Positions 1 to 8,955 are shown, counted from the first letter of the stretch. The stretch: 64,000 bases of DNA from Phaeobacter sp. B1627 (GCF_006265095.1 NZ_VCNK01000003.1:1-64000), one strand, 5' to 3'. The notes: a model not told the origin generated them from the sequence alone. Program-made: numbers and translations.

Positions 1-38
1 CGTTGGGCCTGGCGCCGCGCTGGCGCGCGGCGTGCGCT
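1..38 (+). repeat. GC-rich dispersed hairpin element, copy A
   Basis: The lead CGTTGGGCCTGGCGC runs into a hairpin with arms CGCCGCGC at 13-20 and GCGCGGCG at 25-32. The same lead and hairpin recur at 56981-57018, and the lead recurs inverted at 6854-6867. The element lies about 130 bp past the stop of the minus-strand aminotransferase gene, so it may act as a terminator. It may be cut by the window edge. Positions 39-168 show nothing else I can support. Confidence 0.5.
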
Positions 39-168
39 TGTTGCGGGCCTATTGGCTGGGACCGGCAAAAGCTGCGCGCGGCTCAGGTGCGAGTCAGGTG
101 CCGCGCGGATATTGCCCCGGATTCTGTCAGAAGGGTGGTGCTGGGCCTGCCCGGCCTTCCGGGGCGTT

Positions 169-1392
169 TCACGCGGCTTCGCGGGCCAGGCTCTCGTCGA
201 GGGCAGACAGCAGGATATCCGCGATGATATCAAGCTCTTCCCGGGTCAGGCGCACCGGCAGCCGCACATCGCAGGCCTTCATCAGCATGGCCCGGGTTTC
301 GGGCAGCTCGGGCAGATCGGAAAGGAACTGCCAGTTCCAGAACGCGCGTGCATTGTCGGTGGAGCGGCCGAAGATCTGCACCTTGACCCCGCGTGCGGCG
401 GTTGCGGCGGCAAAGGCCTCAATCTGGGGCTCGGTCAGGCCGACGAGATTGAACTGGATCGAATCCGGGGCGCGCTGTTCCGGCGCCAGCGGCGCAGGGA
501 CGTCAAAATGCGGGTGGCGGTTGAGCCGCCCCGCCACGTAATCGTGGTTCCGCAGCCCATCGGCAACCCTGCGGGCCAGTTCGGGAATCTGCGGGCGAAT
601 GACGGCCGCCGAAAGGTTGCTGAGGCGCAGATTGTAGAGCGGCAACTGGTTCTGCCAGCGGGCAAAGGCGGCGGTCAGCTCGGCTCCGGCGTCGCCACGG
701 GGGGCTGCGTGTTTCTGCCAGTTGTGCTCATAGGCGCCGGACATGATGACGGCACGGGCGATCAGGTCGGGATCATCGGTGATCATGATGCCGCCTTCGC
801 CGGCGTTCAGCATCTTGTAGGACTGAAAGGAAAAACACCCGATCCGGCCCAGGGTGCCGATGTTGCGGCCATGCCATGTGGTGCCGAGCGAATGCGCCGC
901 GTCCTCGATGACGGGAATGTCACGGGCGTCGCATAGGGCCATGATCGCATCCATGTCGGAGGTATGACCGCGCATGTGCGAAATGATCACCGCCGAAATA
1001 TTGTCATCAATGCGAGCCTCGAAGTCGGCCATATTGATGCGATAATTCTCGCTCACCTCGCACAGTACGGGGACGCAGTCGGCATGCACGACGGAGGACG
1101 GCACGGCGGCGAAGGTGAAGGCGGGGATCAGGACGCGGGCGTCGCGGGGCAGGTCGAGCGCCTTCAGCGACAGGAACAGGGCCGCTGAACAAGACGAGAC
1201 CGCCAGCGCATATCTGGACCCGAGGAGTTCGGCAAATTCCGTTTCCAGCAGGGCCACAGGCGCGTCCTGCGGTGCGGTATAGCGAAACAGGTCGCCGGAT
1301 TGCAGCAGGGCCTCGATTGCTATGCGCGCGGCTTCCGGGATTGGTTCGCCCTGATGGACATTTGGAACTTGCGCAGGTGTGATATGGCTCAT
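169..1392 (-). CDS. DegT/DnrJ/EryC1/StrS-family PLP-dependent aminotransferase
   Basis: This 407-residue protein has the fold-type I aminotransferase pattern of the DegT/DnrJ/EryC1/StrS family. Visible landmarks are the cofactor-binding stretch around SSCSAALFLSLKAL (residues 66-79), the cofactor Asp in VIEDAAHSLG (Asp164, with His167 where many members have Gln), and the Schiff-base lysine in SFQSYKMLNAGEGG (Lys193). Family members usually aminate keto-sugars or cyclitols using glutamate or glutamine. No sugar-nucleotide or polysaccharide gene lies nearby. It follows a polyamine/glutamylation cluster on the same strand after a 260-bp gap and has its own promoter, so an amine-metabolic role is possible but unproven. 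The substrate cannot be read from the sequence. Confidence 0.85.
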   Translation of the reverse strand: MSHITPAQVPNVHQGEPIPEAARIAIEALLQSGDLFRYTAPQDAPVALLETEFAELLGSRYALAVSSCSAALFLSLKALDLPRDARVLIPAFTFAAVPSSVVHADCVPVLCEVSENYRINMADFEARIDDNISAVIISHMRGHTSDMDAIMALCDARDIPVIEDAAHSLGTTWHGRNIGTLGRIGCFSFQSYKMLNAGEGGIMITDDPDLIARAVIMSGAYEHNWQKHAAPRGDAGAELTAAFARWQNQLPLYNLRLSNLSAAVIRPQIPELARRVADGLRNHDYVAGRLNRHPHFDVPAPLAPEQRAPDSIQFNLVGLTEPQIEAFAAATAARGVKVQIFGRSTDNARAFWNWQFLSDLPELPETRAMLMKACDVRLPVRLTREELDIIADILLSALDESLAREAA

Positions 1393-1422
1393 ATTTCAAA
1401 TTCCTGAATTCATCCTTTCAAT

Positions 1423-1451
1423 ATTATAAAACAATGGCGCCAAAATGCCAA
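1423..1451 (-). promoter_or_regulatory. Sigma-70-like promoter of the DegT aminotransferase gene
   Basis: Read on the minus strand, TTGGCA (1451-1446) is followed by a 17-bp spacer and a perfect TATAAT (1428-1423). The start codon at 1392 would then follow a leader of roughly 25 nt with an AGGA-like ribosome site. This is the cleanest promoter match I see in the window. It implies that the aminotransferase is not simply the last gene of the upstream operon. Confidence 0.65.
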
Positions 1452-1652
1452 GGATTCCGGTGGCTGCAGGGCCTGTGCGGGGTCGGTTCGGGTGGAAATT
1501 TCACGAAACTGTCGTCTTCGGCCGGGGTGAATGGGGGCGCAAAGCGGGCAATCTCGCGGGATTGGCGGGCGGAATCGGGGTTTGGCCCGGCGCGGGAAAA
1601 TTCCCAAGTTAAGCCAGACGGAATGAAGCCTCAGCGCGGGTCGGGCGCGCGG

Positions 1653-2963
1653 TCAGACACCCAGACGGTCGCGCAGGGCAAACCAGGTCATCGCCAGCGC
1701 CAGCAGGGGGCTGCGCATCCTGGGGCCACCGGGGAAGGGCGTGTTGGGTATGCGCGCCATGGTATTGAAGCCCTCGCTCTGGCCGCAAATGGCCTCGGCC
1801 ATCAGCCGGCCGGCATGGGTCGCGGTGCCAACCCCGTGGCCGGAATATCCGGAGGCGGAGAGGATCCGGGGCGAGAGGCGCGCCAGATAGGGCAGCCGTT
1901 TCATAGTGATAGCGAGGGTGCCGCCCCAGGCGTAGTCGATTTTGACATCCGCCAGATGCGGAAAAATCTCGGTCATGGGGGCGCGGACCTTGGCCGCGAT
2001 ATCGGTGGGAAAGCGGTAGCCGTAGCTTTCTCCGCCGCCGAACAAAAGCCGCCCGTCGTGGCTGAGACGGAAATAGTTCACCACGAATTTGCTGTCGGCG
2101 ACGGCGACGTCGCGGGTCAGGACCCGGGCGGCCTCGGTGCCCAGTGGCTCGGTTGCGGCGACGAAATTGTTGATCGGCATCACGCGCGATGCGACCTGCG
2201 CGTTCAGCCCCCCGAGATAGCCGTTGCAGGCCAGGATCAGATGGTCCGCGCGCACGGTGCCTTCGCCGGTGCGCACCTCGACCTGCGGGCCGTCCTCAAT
2301 GGCGAGAACCTCGCTGCGTTCGTGGATCTGCACCCCGGCGGCGGCGGCGGCGCGGGCCAGGCCGAGCACCAGGTTCAGGGGGTGCAAATGGCCCGCGCCA
2401 TGATCCAGAATGCCGCCCTTGTAGACCGGTGAGGGGCACATGGCATGGCAGGCCTCCGCATCCAGCAGTTCGATCTGGTCATAGCCATAGCTGTCCTGCA
2501 GGTGATGGCCGTAGTCATGCAGGTGGCGCACATCGCGGCGTCCCTCGGCGGTCCAGGCGACACCGGGGGTCAGGTGGCAGTCGATGTCGTGCCGGGCGAT
2601 CAGGTCCTTGACCAGCTGCTTTGCCTCTTCGCCCAAAGCCCAGAGCTTGGCCGCGTCCTCCTTGCCGACCATCCGCTCCAGCACCTGCTGATCCTGCCGC
2701 TGGCCGCTGCCGAGTTGACCGCCGTTGCGGCCCGATGCGCCAAATCCCACCCGCTGGGCGTCCAGAAGCACCACCGACCGGCCGGCTTCGGCCAGATGCA
2801 AGGCGGCAGAGAGGCCGGTGAAACCGCCCCCCACAATGCAGACGTCGGCGCGCAGGCCTCCGTGCAGGCTGGGGTAATGCACCCGGGGCGTGGAGGTGGC
2901 GGCGTACCAGCTGTCGGGATAGGCGCCTGGGCGGTCATTTGCGTGTAGAAGGTTCAGGGCCAT
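1653..2963 (-). CDS. puuB: FAD-dependent amine oxidase, gamma-glutamylputrescine oxidase-like (DAO family)
   Basis: The 436-residue protein has a dinucleotide-binding GGGFTG motif at residues 45-50 after an approximately 35-residue N-terminal stretch. It continues with the GRNGGQLGSG segment and C-terminal ASGYSGHGVGTATHAGRLMAEAI typical of the DadA/OrdL/PuuB branch of the DAO superfamily. PuuB oxidises gamma-glutamylputrescine to the aldehyde. The gene lies 157 bp downstream of a PuuA-like ligase and amidotransferase on the same strand, which supports a role in the gamma-glutamylated polyamine pathway. Sarcosine or other N-alkyl amino-acid oxidase activity cannot be excluded. The 2964-3120 gap shows nothing clear. 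Confidence 0.8.
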   Translation of the reverse strand: MALNLLHANDRPGAYPDSWYAATSTPRVHYPSLHGGLRADVCIVGGGFTGLSAALHLAEAGRSVVLLDAQRVGFGASGRNGGQLGSGQRQDQQVLERMVGKEDAAKLWALGEEAKQLVKDLIARHDIDCHLTPGVAWTAEGRRDVRHLHDYGHHLQDSYGYDQIELLDAEACHAMCPSPVYKGGILDHGAGHLHPLNLVLGLARAAAAAGVQIHERSEVLAIEDGPQVEVRTGEGTVRADHLILACNGYLGGLNAQVASRVMPINNFVAATEPLGTEAARVLTRDVAVADSKFVVNYFRLSHDGRLLFGGGESYGYRFPTDIAAKVRAPMTEIFPHLADVKIDYAWGGTLAITMKRLPYLARLSPRILSASGYSGHGVGTATHAGRLMAEAICGQSEGFNTMARIPNTPFPGGPRMRSPLLALAMTWFALRDRLGV

Positions 2964-3120
2964 GGGTCTATTCCACTGTCGTCTGCCCGCCCGCCATCAC
3001 AGGTGGCCGGGCGGGATTTTGGTACGGGGTGCGGCGCGCGCCCTTGGGCGGTGGCCGGATGGAGGCCGGATGCGCACATGCGGCGCGGACATGCGGCGGT
3101 GGGCAGGGGCTGATCCGGGA

Positions 3121-4488
3121 TCAGACGTTCAGCAGCAGATGTTCGCGTTCCCAGGGGGAGATCACCTGCAGGAACTCCTCGTATTCGGCGCGTTTCACAC
3201 AGCTGTAGACGCGGGCGAATTCCGGCCCAAGCACCTCATGCAGGGCGGTGGCCCCGTCAAAGAGGTCGAGCGCCTGTCCCATGACTTGCGGGATATCGCC
3301 GTCGCCCTCATAGGCGTCGCCTTTGAACTGGCGCGTTGGGCGGCGTTCTTCCATCAGACCGAGATAGCCGCAGGCGAGCGACACCGCGATGCCGAGGTAG
3401 GGGTTGCAATCCATGCCCGCGATGCGGTTTTCGACCCGGCGCGCAGCAGGCCCGGAGAGCGGAATACGGATGCCGGTGGTGCGGTTGTCGCGCGCCCATT
3501 CCAGATTGATCGGGGCGGCGTGGTCCTTCACGTAGCGACGGTAGGAGTTCACATAGGGCGCCATCACCGCAAGACCGGCGGGCATATGGGTCTGCAGCCC
3601 GGCGATGAAATGATAGAATGCATCCGTCTCGCCCCCCTGTGGGCCGGAAAAGATGTTGTCGCCGCTTTCCATGTCGATGATGGAGTGGTGGATATGCATG
3701 GCCGAGCCCGGCTCGTCGGCGATCGGCTTGGCCATGAAGGTGGCGAAACAATCGTGCCGCAGCGCCGCCTCGCGGATCAGCCGTTTGAAGTAGAAGACCT
3801 CGTCCGCGAGCTTGACCGGGTCGCCGTGCAGCAGGTTGATTTCCAGCTGACCGGCGCCGCCCTCCTGGGTGATGCCGTCGATCTCGAACCCCTGTGCCTC
3901 GGCGAAATCATAGATATCGTCGATGACGGGGCCGAATTCATCCACCGCCGTCATGGAATAGGCCTGACGCGCGGCGGCGGGGCGACCGGAGCGGCCCATC
4001 ATCGGTTGAATATCGCGCGCGGGGTCGATGTTGCGCGCCACGAGGAAGAATTCCATCTCCGGTGCGACCACCGGTTTCCAGCCCTGCGCCTCATAGAGGG
4101 CAACGACCCGTTTCAGCACGTTGCGCGGGCTGTAGGGGACGGGGTTGTGATCGCGGTCATAGGCGTCATGGATGACCTGCAGGGTCCAGTCGCCGGTCCA
4201 GGGCGCCGCGGTGGCGGTGCTCATGTCCGGTTTCAGGATCATGTCCTTTTCGATCCAGCCGTCCTCATCCGCGGCATCGGCCCAGTCCCCGGTGATGGTC
4301 TGGTAGAAGATGCTGTCGGGCAGGTGGAAATAGTCCTGCTTGGCAAATTTGGACGCAGGCACGGCCTTGCCCCGGGCGATGCCCGGCAGATCCGAGATGA
4401 CGCATTCAACCTCGTCGAGACGACGGCCCTCCAGATAGGCGGAAGCGGCTTCGGGCAGGGCATCCTGCCAGCGCGGAGGGGTCGACAT
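3121..4488 (-). CDS. puuA: Glutamine synthetase family protein, gamma-glutamylpolyamine synthetase-like
   Basis: The 455-residue protein belongs to the glutamine synthetase family. It shows the metal-binding PEMEFF (Glu144 and Glu146), GQLEINL (Glu216), HIHHS (around His265-268), the RTTGIRIP arginine segment and VENRIAGMDCNPYL near residues 345-360. GlnA would have a much more conserved N-terminal domain, whereas this sequence matches the PuuA/GlnA3-type ligases that join glutamate to amines such as putrescine. Its start codon overlaps the stop of the upstream amidotransferase by one base (TGATG), so the two are translationally coupled. The substrate is inferred from context. Confidence 0.85.
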   Translation of the reverse strand: MSTPPRWQDALPEAASAYLEGRRLDEVECVISDLPGIARGKAVPASKFAKQDYFHLPDSIFYQTITGDWADAADEDGWIEKDMILKPDMSTATAAPWTGDWTLQVIHDAYDRDHNPVPYSPRNVLKRVVALYEAQGWKPVVAPEMEFFLVARNIDPARDIQPMMGRSGRPAAARQAYSMTAVDEFGPVIDDIYDFAEAQGFEIDGITQEGGAGQLEINLLHGDPVKLADEVFYFKRLIREAALRHDCFATFMAKPIADEPGSAMHIHHSIIDMESGDNIFSGPQGGETDAFYHFIAGLQTHMPAGLAVMAPYVNSYRRYVKDHAAPINLEWARDNRTTGIRIPLSGPAARRVENRIAGMDCNPYLGIAVSLACGYLGLMEERRPTRQFKGDAYEGDGDIPQVMGQALDLFDGATALHEVLGPEFARVYSCVKRAEYEEFLQVISPWEREHLLLNV

Positions 4489-5168
4489 CAGGTCCTCACT
4501 TTCTTGAAGAAGTCAGCAATTTCGGTTGCAATGCGGTGGGAGTCGGTCGGCTGGTCCAGAATGTCCGCAGCCGCCTGCAGTTGGTGGGGGGGGACGACGC
4601 CCTTGCCGCGGGTCTGCAGCAGGCCATCGACAAAGCTGCTGCTGAATTCCGGATGCGGCTGCGAGGTCCAGACGTGGTCGCCATAGGCGAGAAAGGCGTT
4701 GCGGCAAAAATCGCTCTCGCCGATGATCCGGGCCTCGGGCGGCAGTTCGACCACCTGATCCTGATGCCAGGCATTGAGGCGAAGCGGTGTGCCGTTCAGG
4801 CTGTATTCGGTGTTGCCGACGCTCCAGCCGCCGTCGAATTTCGCCACCCGCCCGCCGAGCGCCTGCGCGATCACCTGGTGGCCAAAGCAGATGCCGACCA
4901 GCGGCATCCGGCGGTGGTGGATCTCGCGGATCAGCGCCTCCAGCTGCGGGATCCATGGGAGGTCCTCGTAGGCACCGTGTTTGGAGCCGGTGATCAGCCA
5001 GGCATCTGCGACCCCGGCATCGGCGGGGAATTCGCCGTCAACCACCGGAAAGGTTTCGAATGTGAACCCCTGGCCGTCGAGCAGCTGGCGAAACATGACA
5101 TCATAGTCGCCGCTGGCGGCGGTCAATTCGTCAGGCGCGTGGCCGGTTTGCAGAATGCCGATCTTCAT
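4488..5168 (-). CDS. Class I glutamine amidotransferase-like protein (GATase1)
   Basis: This 226-residue protein is a single GATase1 domain. The nucleophile lies in LVGICFGHQV (Cys94) and the His-Glu pair in PHPEF (His172, Glu174), so the triad is complete. It resembles the GMP-synthase-like amidotransferases that stand alone rather than a fused synthetase. Placed between two glutamine-synthetase-like ligases, it probably hydrolyses gamma-glutamyl intermediates, the role PuuD plays in Escherichia coli. It is not an obvious PuuD orthologue, so I leave the symbol empty. Confidence 0.85.
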   Translation of the reverse strand: MKIGILQTGHAPDELTAASGDYDVMFRQLLDGQGFTFETFPVVDGEFPADAGVADAWLITGSKHGAYEDLPWIPQLEALIREIHHRRMPLVGICFGHQVIAQALGGRVAKFDGGWSVGNTEYSLNGTPLRLNAWHQDQVVELPPEARIIGESDFCRNAFLAYGDHVWTSQPHPEFSSSFVDGLLQTRGKGVVPPHQLQAAADILDQPTDSHRIATEIADFFKKVRT

Positions 5169-5223
5169 AGGTCACCAAATATGATCAAAATACAGGGGGC
5201 GCCGGAGGGCACCATGGTGCGGA

Positions 5224-6543
5224 TCATACGGACTCCAGCCAGGAGAGCCAATGCGAGTCCTGAGGTTTGGCGGTAAAACCGGCCAGCTCCTGTCGTTTGG
5301 TCATGACGAGATTGCGGATCGCCATGGGCGGCAGGATGCGCGCGATCAGGGGGCTGTTTTCGAACAGGTCGATGGCCTCTCCCCAATCCGAGGCGAGCTG
5401 CGGCAGCCCTTCGATCTCATAGATGTTGCCGTCGGAGGGCGGGGGCGGTGTCATCGCGTCCTCAATGCCCACCAGCGCGGCCCCGAGCACGGTTGCCAGC
5501 ATCAGATAGGGGTTGATGTCGCCGCCAGAGACCCTGTGCTCGATCCGCCGGGCCTTGTGATTGCCACCGGGGATGCGGATGGCGGCGGTGCGGTTCTCAT
5601 AGGCCCAGGCGGCAGAGGTCGGGGCGTGTGCGCCGGGCACCAGCCGGGCGTAGGAGTTGCCATGGGGCGCGAAAACCAAGGTGCTGTCGCGCATGGCCGC
5701 GAGGCAGCCGGCGACCGCTGAATGCAGGGCCGGTGTGCCTTCTGGGCCGCCGTTGTCAAAGATGTTTGCGCCAGTCTCGTCGGTGACCGAGAAATGGACA
5801 TGCATGCCGTTGCCGGCTTCGGCGTCATAGGGTTTGGCCATGAAGGTGGCGGCAAAGCCGTGTTTGCGGGCGATGCCCTTGACCAGCGCCTTGAAGAGCC
5901 AGGTATCGTCGGCTGCGCGCATGGCGTCCTGATGGATCAGATTGATTTCGAACTGGCCCAGACCGGCTTCGGAAATCGCGTCCTGGGCGGGGATGTCCAT
6001 GGCCTCGGCGCCGTCATAGAGATCGGTGAAGAAGGCGTCATAGGCGTCGAGTTCGGCAATGGAGAGGACCGATTGCTGGTCCAATGCGCGCCCTGTCAGC
6101 GGGTCGATCGGCGGCAGCGGCTGGGCGCCGCCGTCGTCGATCAGGATGAACTCCAGCTCGGTGGCGGCGCTGACGGACCAGCCGCGGTCGCTGTAGCGCT
6201 GCATCACATGAGACAGCACCTGACGCGGATCGCCGAGGAAGGGGCGGCCATCTTCGAGCATCATGGTCATTGGCACCAGGGCGGAGGGAGTGGCAAGCCA
6301 GGGCATCGGCACGGCGCCGCGCTCCGTGGGCATCAGGATGCCGTCGGCGTCACCGGTTTCAAACACCAGCGGACTGTCTTCGATATCGCGCCCCCAGATG
6401 TCCACGTTGAGAACGGAGAGCGGCATCCGGGCGGCGCCCTCTCCGAGTTTGTCCGCCAGACCGGCCGGAAGGCGTTTGCCGCGCATCTGACCGTTGAGGT
6501 CGCAGGCGGCGATACGGATAGTTCTGAGCGCAGAGAGGTCCAT
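5224..6543 (-). CDS. Second glutamine synthetase family protein (gamma-glutamyl ligase)
   Basis: This 439-residue paralogue of the 3121-4488 ligase has ATELEFIL, GLGQFEINL, GNGMHVHFS, RTAAIRIPGG and the segment VSGGDINPYL, so all glutamine-synthetase metal and glutamate sites appear present. An upstream ATG at 6570 is in frame, but ATG 6543 is preceded at 8 bases by AGGAG, so I start there (MDLSALRTI). Two divergent ligases in one operon suggest two amine substrates, or a step requiring both. It is the first gene of the amidotransferase-ligase-oxidase operon, 55 bp before the amidotransferase. Confidence 0.85.
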   Translation of the reverse strand: MDLSALRTIRIAACDLNGQMRGKRLPAGLADKLGEGAARMPLSVLNVDIWGRDIEDSPLVFETGDADGILMPTERGAVPMPWLATPSALVPMTMMLEDGRPFLGDPRQVLSHVMQRYSDRGWSVSAATELEFILIDDGGAQPLPPIDPLTGRALDQQSVLSIAELDAYDAFFTDLYDGAEAMDIPAQDAISEAGLGQFEINLIHQDAMRAADDTWLFKALVKGIARKHGFAATFMAKPYDAEAGNGMHVHFSVTDETGANIFDNGGPEGTPALHSAVAGCLAAMRDSTLVFAPHGNSYARLVPGAHAPTSAAWAYENRTAAIRIPGGNHKARRIEHRVSGGDINPYLMLATVLGAALVGIEDAMTPPPPSDGNIYEIEGLPQLASDWGEAIDLFENSPLIARILPPMAIRNLVMTKRQELAGFTAKPQDSHWLSWLESV

Positions 6544-6570
6544 GCGCGTGCTCCTTGTCTTGTTGGCCAT

Positions 6571-6989
6571 ACTTTGGCGCGGGTCGAGGAGACTGGCAAG
6601 AGAATTTGATCAAAAATAGGGATCCGGTGGGGGCGAGACCGTGAGGCTGCATGCCAATCCAGCGCTGCGAGGTCGTCAGGCAGTTGGCGCGCGCGGACAG
6701 GTGGGGCGCGCGGACAGGGGCGGGAGGTGGCCCCTTGGCTTGTCGGCGGGTGCCAGGAGGGTTGGTAGTGACCCGATCTGGGAGGGAGGTGTTTCGCTTC
6801 GGGCTTTGCCCGAAGCGACCGCGGTGGCGCGCGCCCTGCGGGCGCGCGCCACCGCGCCAGGCCCAACCGTCGGAGAGGTGCGCCCCGAGGGCGCGCATCG
6901 GCCGGCGGGCGGGAGCGCCCCCCTCGCTCGATAGAGGGAAGACCCCGGTGATAGTAGAAGAAAGGCCCCCGTGGCGGGAACCTTTGGTC
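6571..6989. other. Gene-free spacer rich in hairpins
   Basis: This 419-bp gap separates the 3' end of the amino-acid transporter operon from the start of the glutamylation operon, both on the minus strand. It contains two adjacent near-perfect hairpins (6795-6817 and 6821-6855) and an inverted copy of the dispersed lead sequence (6854-6867). I see no gene I would support in it; open frames across it are GC-driven. Confidence 0.6.
6795..6855. repeat. Two tandem perfect hairpins, probable terminator/REP-like element (copy C)
   Basis: Hairpin 1 has 10-bp arms CGCTTCGGGC (6795-6804) and GCCCGAAGCG (6808-6817) with loop TTT. Hairpin 2 has perfect 16-bp arms (6821-6836 and 6840-6855, GCGGTGGCGCGCGCCC and its complement) with loop TGC. 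Immediately after, GCGCCAGGCCCAAC (6854-6867) is the inverse of the lead seen at 1-15 and 56981-56995. The pair sits about 135 bp past the permease stop at 6990, fitting a transcription end or mRNA-stabilising role. Confidence 0.6.
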
Positions 6990-7796
6990 TCAGCGAATGA
7001 GCTGCGGTCTGACCTTGACCTTTTGGCGTCGGTCCCGCGGCAGGTGTCGGTTCAGATAGCTGTTGATGCCCCCGAACACCGTGATCACCACCAATGTCAG
7101 CAGAATGAAATAGAAGGCCAGGATCGGATAGGGCACGAACGGATTGAAGGTCTTGTCCGCGAAATAATTTGCATAGTAGAGCGCATCGCCCTGCTGTCGC
7201 CAGGCGGGAAAGCCCGAGAAGAACACCAGCGTTGTAGCGTGGAACAGAAAGATCGCCTCATTGGTATAGGCAGGCCAGGCAAGCCGCATCGCGGTTGGCC
7301 ACATGATCCGCCGAAAGCGCACCCAGCCCGACATGCCGTAGGCATCGGCGGCCTCGATATCGCCTTTGGGGATCGAGCACAGGGCACCGTAAAAGATCTG
7401 TGCCGAATAGGCGGAGGTGTTGAGGAACAGCACGATCAGCGCCCCCATCCAGGCCGAGGACAGCAGGTTGAACACCGGAGAGACGCTCTTCAGGGACAGG
7501 AACAGGAAATAGGCAAAGAAGAACTGGATGAACAGCGGCGAACCACGGAATACGAAGATAAAGCCATTGGCGGGTCTGCGCAGCCAGGGCCGTGCCGAGG
7601 TCTTGGCCACGGCCAATGCGTTGGCAAAGAAGAAACCGGCCACGATGGCCAGCAAGCCGAAGTAGATATTCCACAGAAGACCGGAGCCGATCAGCACGAA
7701 TTGGTCGCAAAGGGTGAAGTCACTGCGCGGCAGCAGGCGCTCGCCGTAGCCGAGCGACCGGAAGGCATAGGCCTGAAGTGTCTCAAGGCAGGTCAT
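6990..7796 (-). CDS. Polar amino-acid ABC transporter permease (HisM/HisQ type)
   Basis: The 268-residue membrane protein has several hydrophobic segments and the permease EAA loop EAADAYGMSGWVRFRRIMWP near residues 150-170, which contacts the ATPase. It overlaps the upstream permease by 4 bases (ATGA, 7793-7796), so the two are co-translated as a heterodimeric channel. With the binding protein at 8981 and ATPase at 9737 it makes a complete PAAT-family importer. The substrate is not certain. The neighbouring amine-glutamylation operon makes a basic amino acid or amine plausible. Confidence 0.88.
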   Translation of the reverse strand: MTCLETLQAYAFRSLGYGERLLPRSDFTLCDQFVLIGSGLLWNIYFGLLAIVAGFFFANALAVAKTSARPWLRRPANGFIFVFRGSPLFIQFFFAYFLFLSLKSVSPVFNLLSSAWMGALIVLFLNTSAYSAQIFYGALCSIPKGDIEAADAYGMSGWVRFRRIMWPTAMRLAWPAYTNEAIFLFHATTLVFFSGFPAWRQQGDALYYANYFADKTFNPFVPYPILAFYFILLTLVVITVFGGINSYLNRHLPRDRRQKVKVRPQLIR

Positions 7797-8740
7797 GCCG
7801 GTGTCCCTTCTGTCTTCTCATTTCCAGATCCGGTGCCGGGTCCTTTGCCGCGGCCTTTGCGTTGTGCCGCGCCGGCAACTGTGGCCTGACCGTAGGACAG
7901 CCGGCGGGTGATCCGGTCAAGCACCACTTCCGACAGTTTGGTGAAGGCCAGATAGAAGATCAGCAGCGCGAGGAAATACCACATACGCCAGTCGGGGTGC
8001 GGGTAGTCGGTGAACTGCGGCGTCTTCGATCCGCCCAGTTCACGGGCCCAGTAGACGATATCCTCGACCCCGAGCAGAAACAGGAGCGGTGTCGCCTTGA
8101 TCAGGACCATCCAGAGGTTCGACAGGCCCGGCAACGCATAGAGCCACATCTGCGGCACCAGAACGCGCCAGAAGGATTGATGCCGGTTCATACCATAGGC
8201 CTCGGCGGTTTCGACCTGGGCGCGGGGCACCGCACGCATGGCGCCATAGAGGACATTGGCCGCAAAAGCGCCGAAGACGATGGCAAAGGTCAGCACCGCC
8301 AGCGTGAAGCCATAGATCTCATGCATCCATTGCGGCGCGGAATTCAGCGGCATCTTGGCCACCGAACAGACGATGAAATCGTTGCCCTGCCGGATCGGTT
8401 CGTCCCAATCGGGGCATTTGACCTGATGGCGGAGCCACTCCACGCCCTGATCCAGCGCAATCACGAAGAACAGGAAAAACGCGATGTCCGGCACGCCGCG
8501 GACGATGGCGATATAGCCTTTTCCCAGCCAGGCCAGCGGCGCAAACTGCGCGCGCGCGGCAATGGCGCCTCCGAAACCGAAGGCCAGCGCCAGAGGGGCG
8601 GTAATGGCGAGGAGCAGGAGCACGGTGGCGAAGGACATATAGAACGCCATGTGCTTGCCCGTGCTCAGGTAGCATGTCAGCCACCGGACTGTGTCCAGGC
8701 TGGCCGGATCGGAACAGAAGGAAAAAATGGCGGGCCTCAT
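7793..8740 (-). CDS. Polar amino-acid ABC transporter permease
   Basis: From ATG 8740 the protein has 315 residues, beginning MRPAIFSFCSDPASLDT. An upstream extension to 8908 is open but is low-complexity Pro/Ser-rich sequence produced by the intergenic repeats, so I exclude it. The EAA motif ETAEAYGMNRHQSFWRVLVPQ is clear, as are the transmembrane segments around MAFYMSFATVLLLLAITAPLAL. A long periplasmic insertion (FIVCSVAKMPLNSAPQW) separates the first helices, as in several Rhodobacteraceae members. It is separated from the binding-protein gene by a 240-bp gap with a strong hairpin. Confidence 0.83.
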   Translation of the reverse strand: MRPAIFSFCSDPASLDTVRWLTCYLSTGKHMAFYMSFATVLLLLAITAPLALAFGFGGAIAARAQFAPLAWLGKGYIAIVRGVPDIAFFLFFVIALDQGVEWLRHQVKCPDWDEPIRQGNDFIVCSVAKMPLNSAPQWMHEIYGFTLAVLTFAIVFGAFAANVLYGAMRAVPRAQVETAEAYGMNRHQSFWRVLVPQMWLYALPGLSNLWMVLIKATPLLFLLGVEDIVYWARELGGSKTPQFTDYPHPDWRMWYFLALLIFYLAFTKLSEVVLDRITRRLSYGQATVAGAAQRKGRGKGPGTGSGNEKTEGTPA

Positions 8741-8830
8741 CGATTGGAGCGGACCGGAGAGCGGAGGGGCCGGTGCCGCGAGGGCAGGTGGTGGCGCGGG
8801 AGGGCTGCAACTGCTGACGGTTGGCGGGGG

Positions 8831-8899
8831 CTGGGTTGGGTCGGCAGTGGTGAGCAGGCAGGTGTGAGCAGGCTGGGTTGGGTAGGATGGGGAGCAGGC
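8831..8899. repeat. Short direct repeats between binding-protein and permease genes
   Basis: CTGGGTTGGGT occurs at 8831-8841 and 8873-8883. GAGCAGGC occurs at 8852-8859, 8866-8873 and 8892-8899. The pattern looks like an expanded, degenerate slippage repeat and lies inside what would be the leader of the permease cistron. Confidence 0.6.
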
Positions 8900-8926
8900 T
8901 ACGGACACGGATCCCGGATTTTAAGG

Positions 8927-8955
8927 GGAAAGGGGGGCACGCTGCCCCCCTTTCC
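8927..8955 (-). terminator. Intra-operon hairpin 3' of the amino-acid binding-protein gene
   Basis: Perfect 13-bp arms (8927-8939 and 8943-8955; GGAAAGGGGGGCA and its complement) enclose a 3-base loop, 25 nt past the binding-protein stop on the minus strand. No long U tract follows. A stable hairpin at this place usually protects the binding-protein message and attenuates permease expression, giving excess binding protein. Confidence 0.7.

Noticed and set aside
6651-7889. 412-codon plus-strand frame across the hairpin gap and permease
   Set aside because: It is antisense to the permease and Arg/Gly-rich, with hairpin repeats inside.
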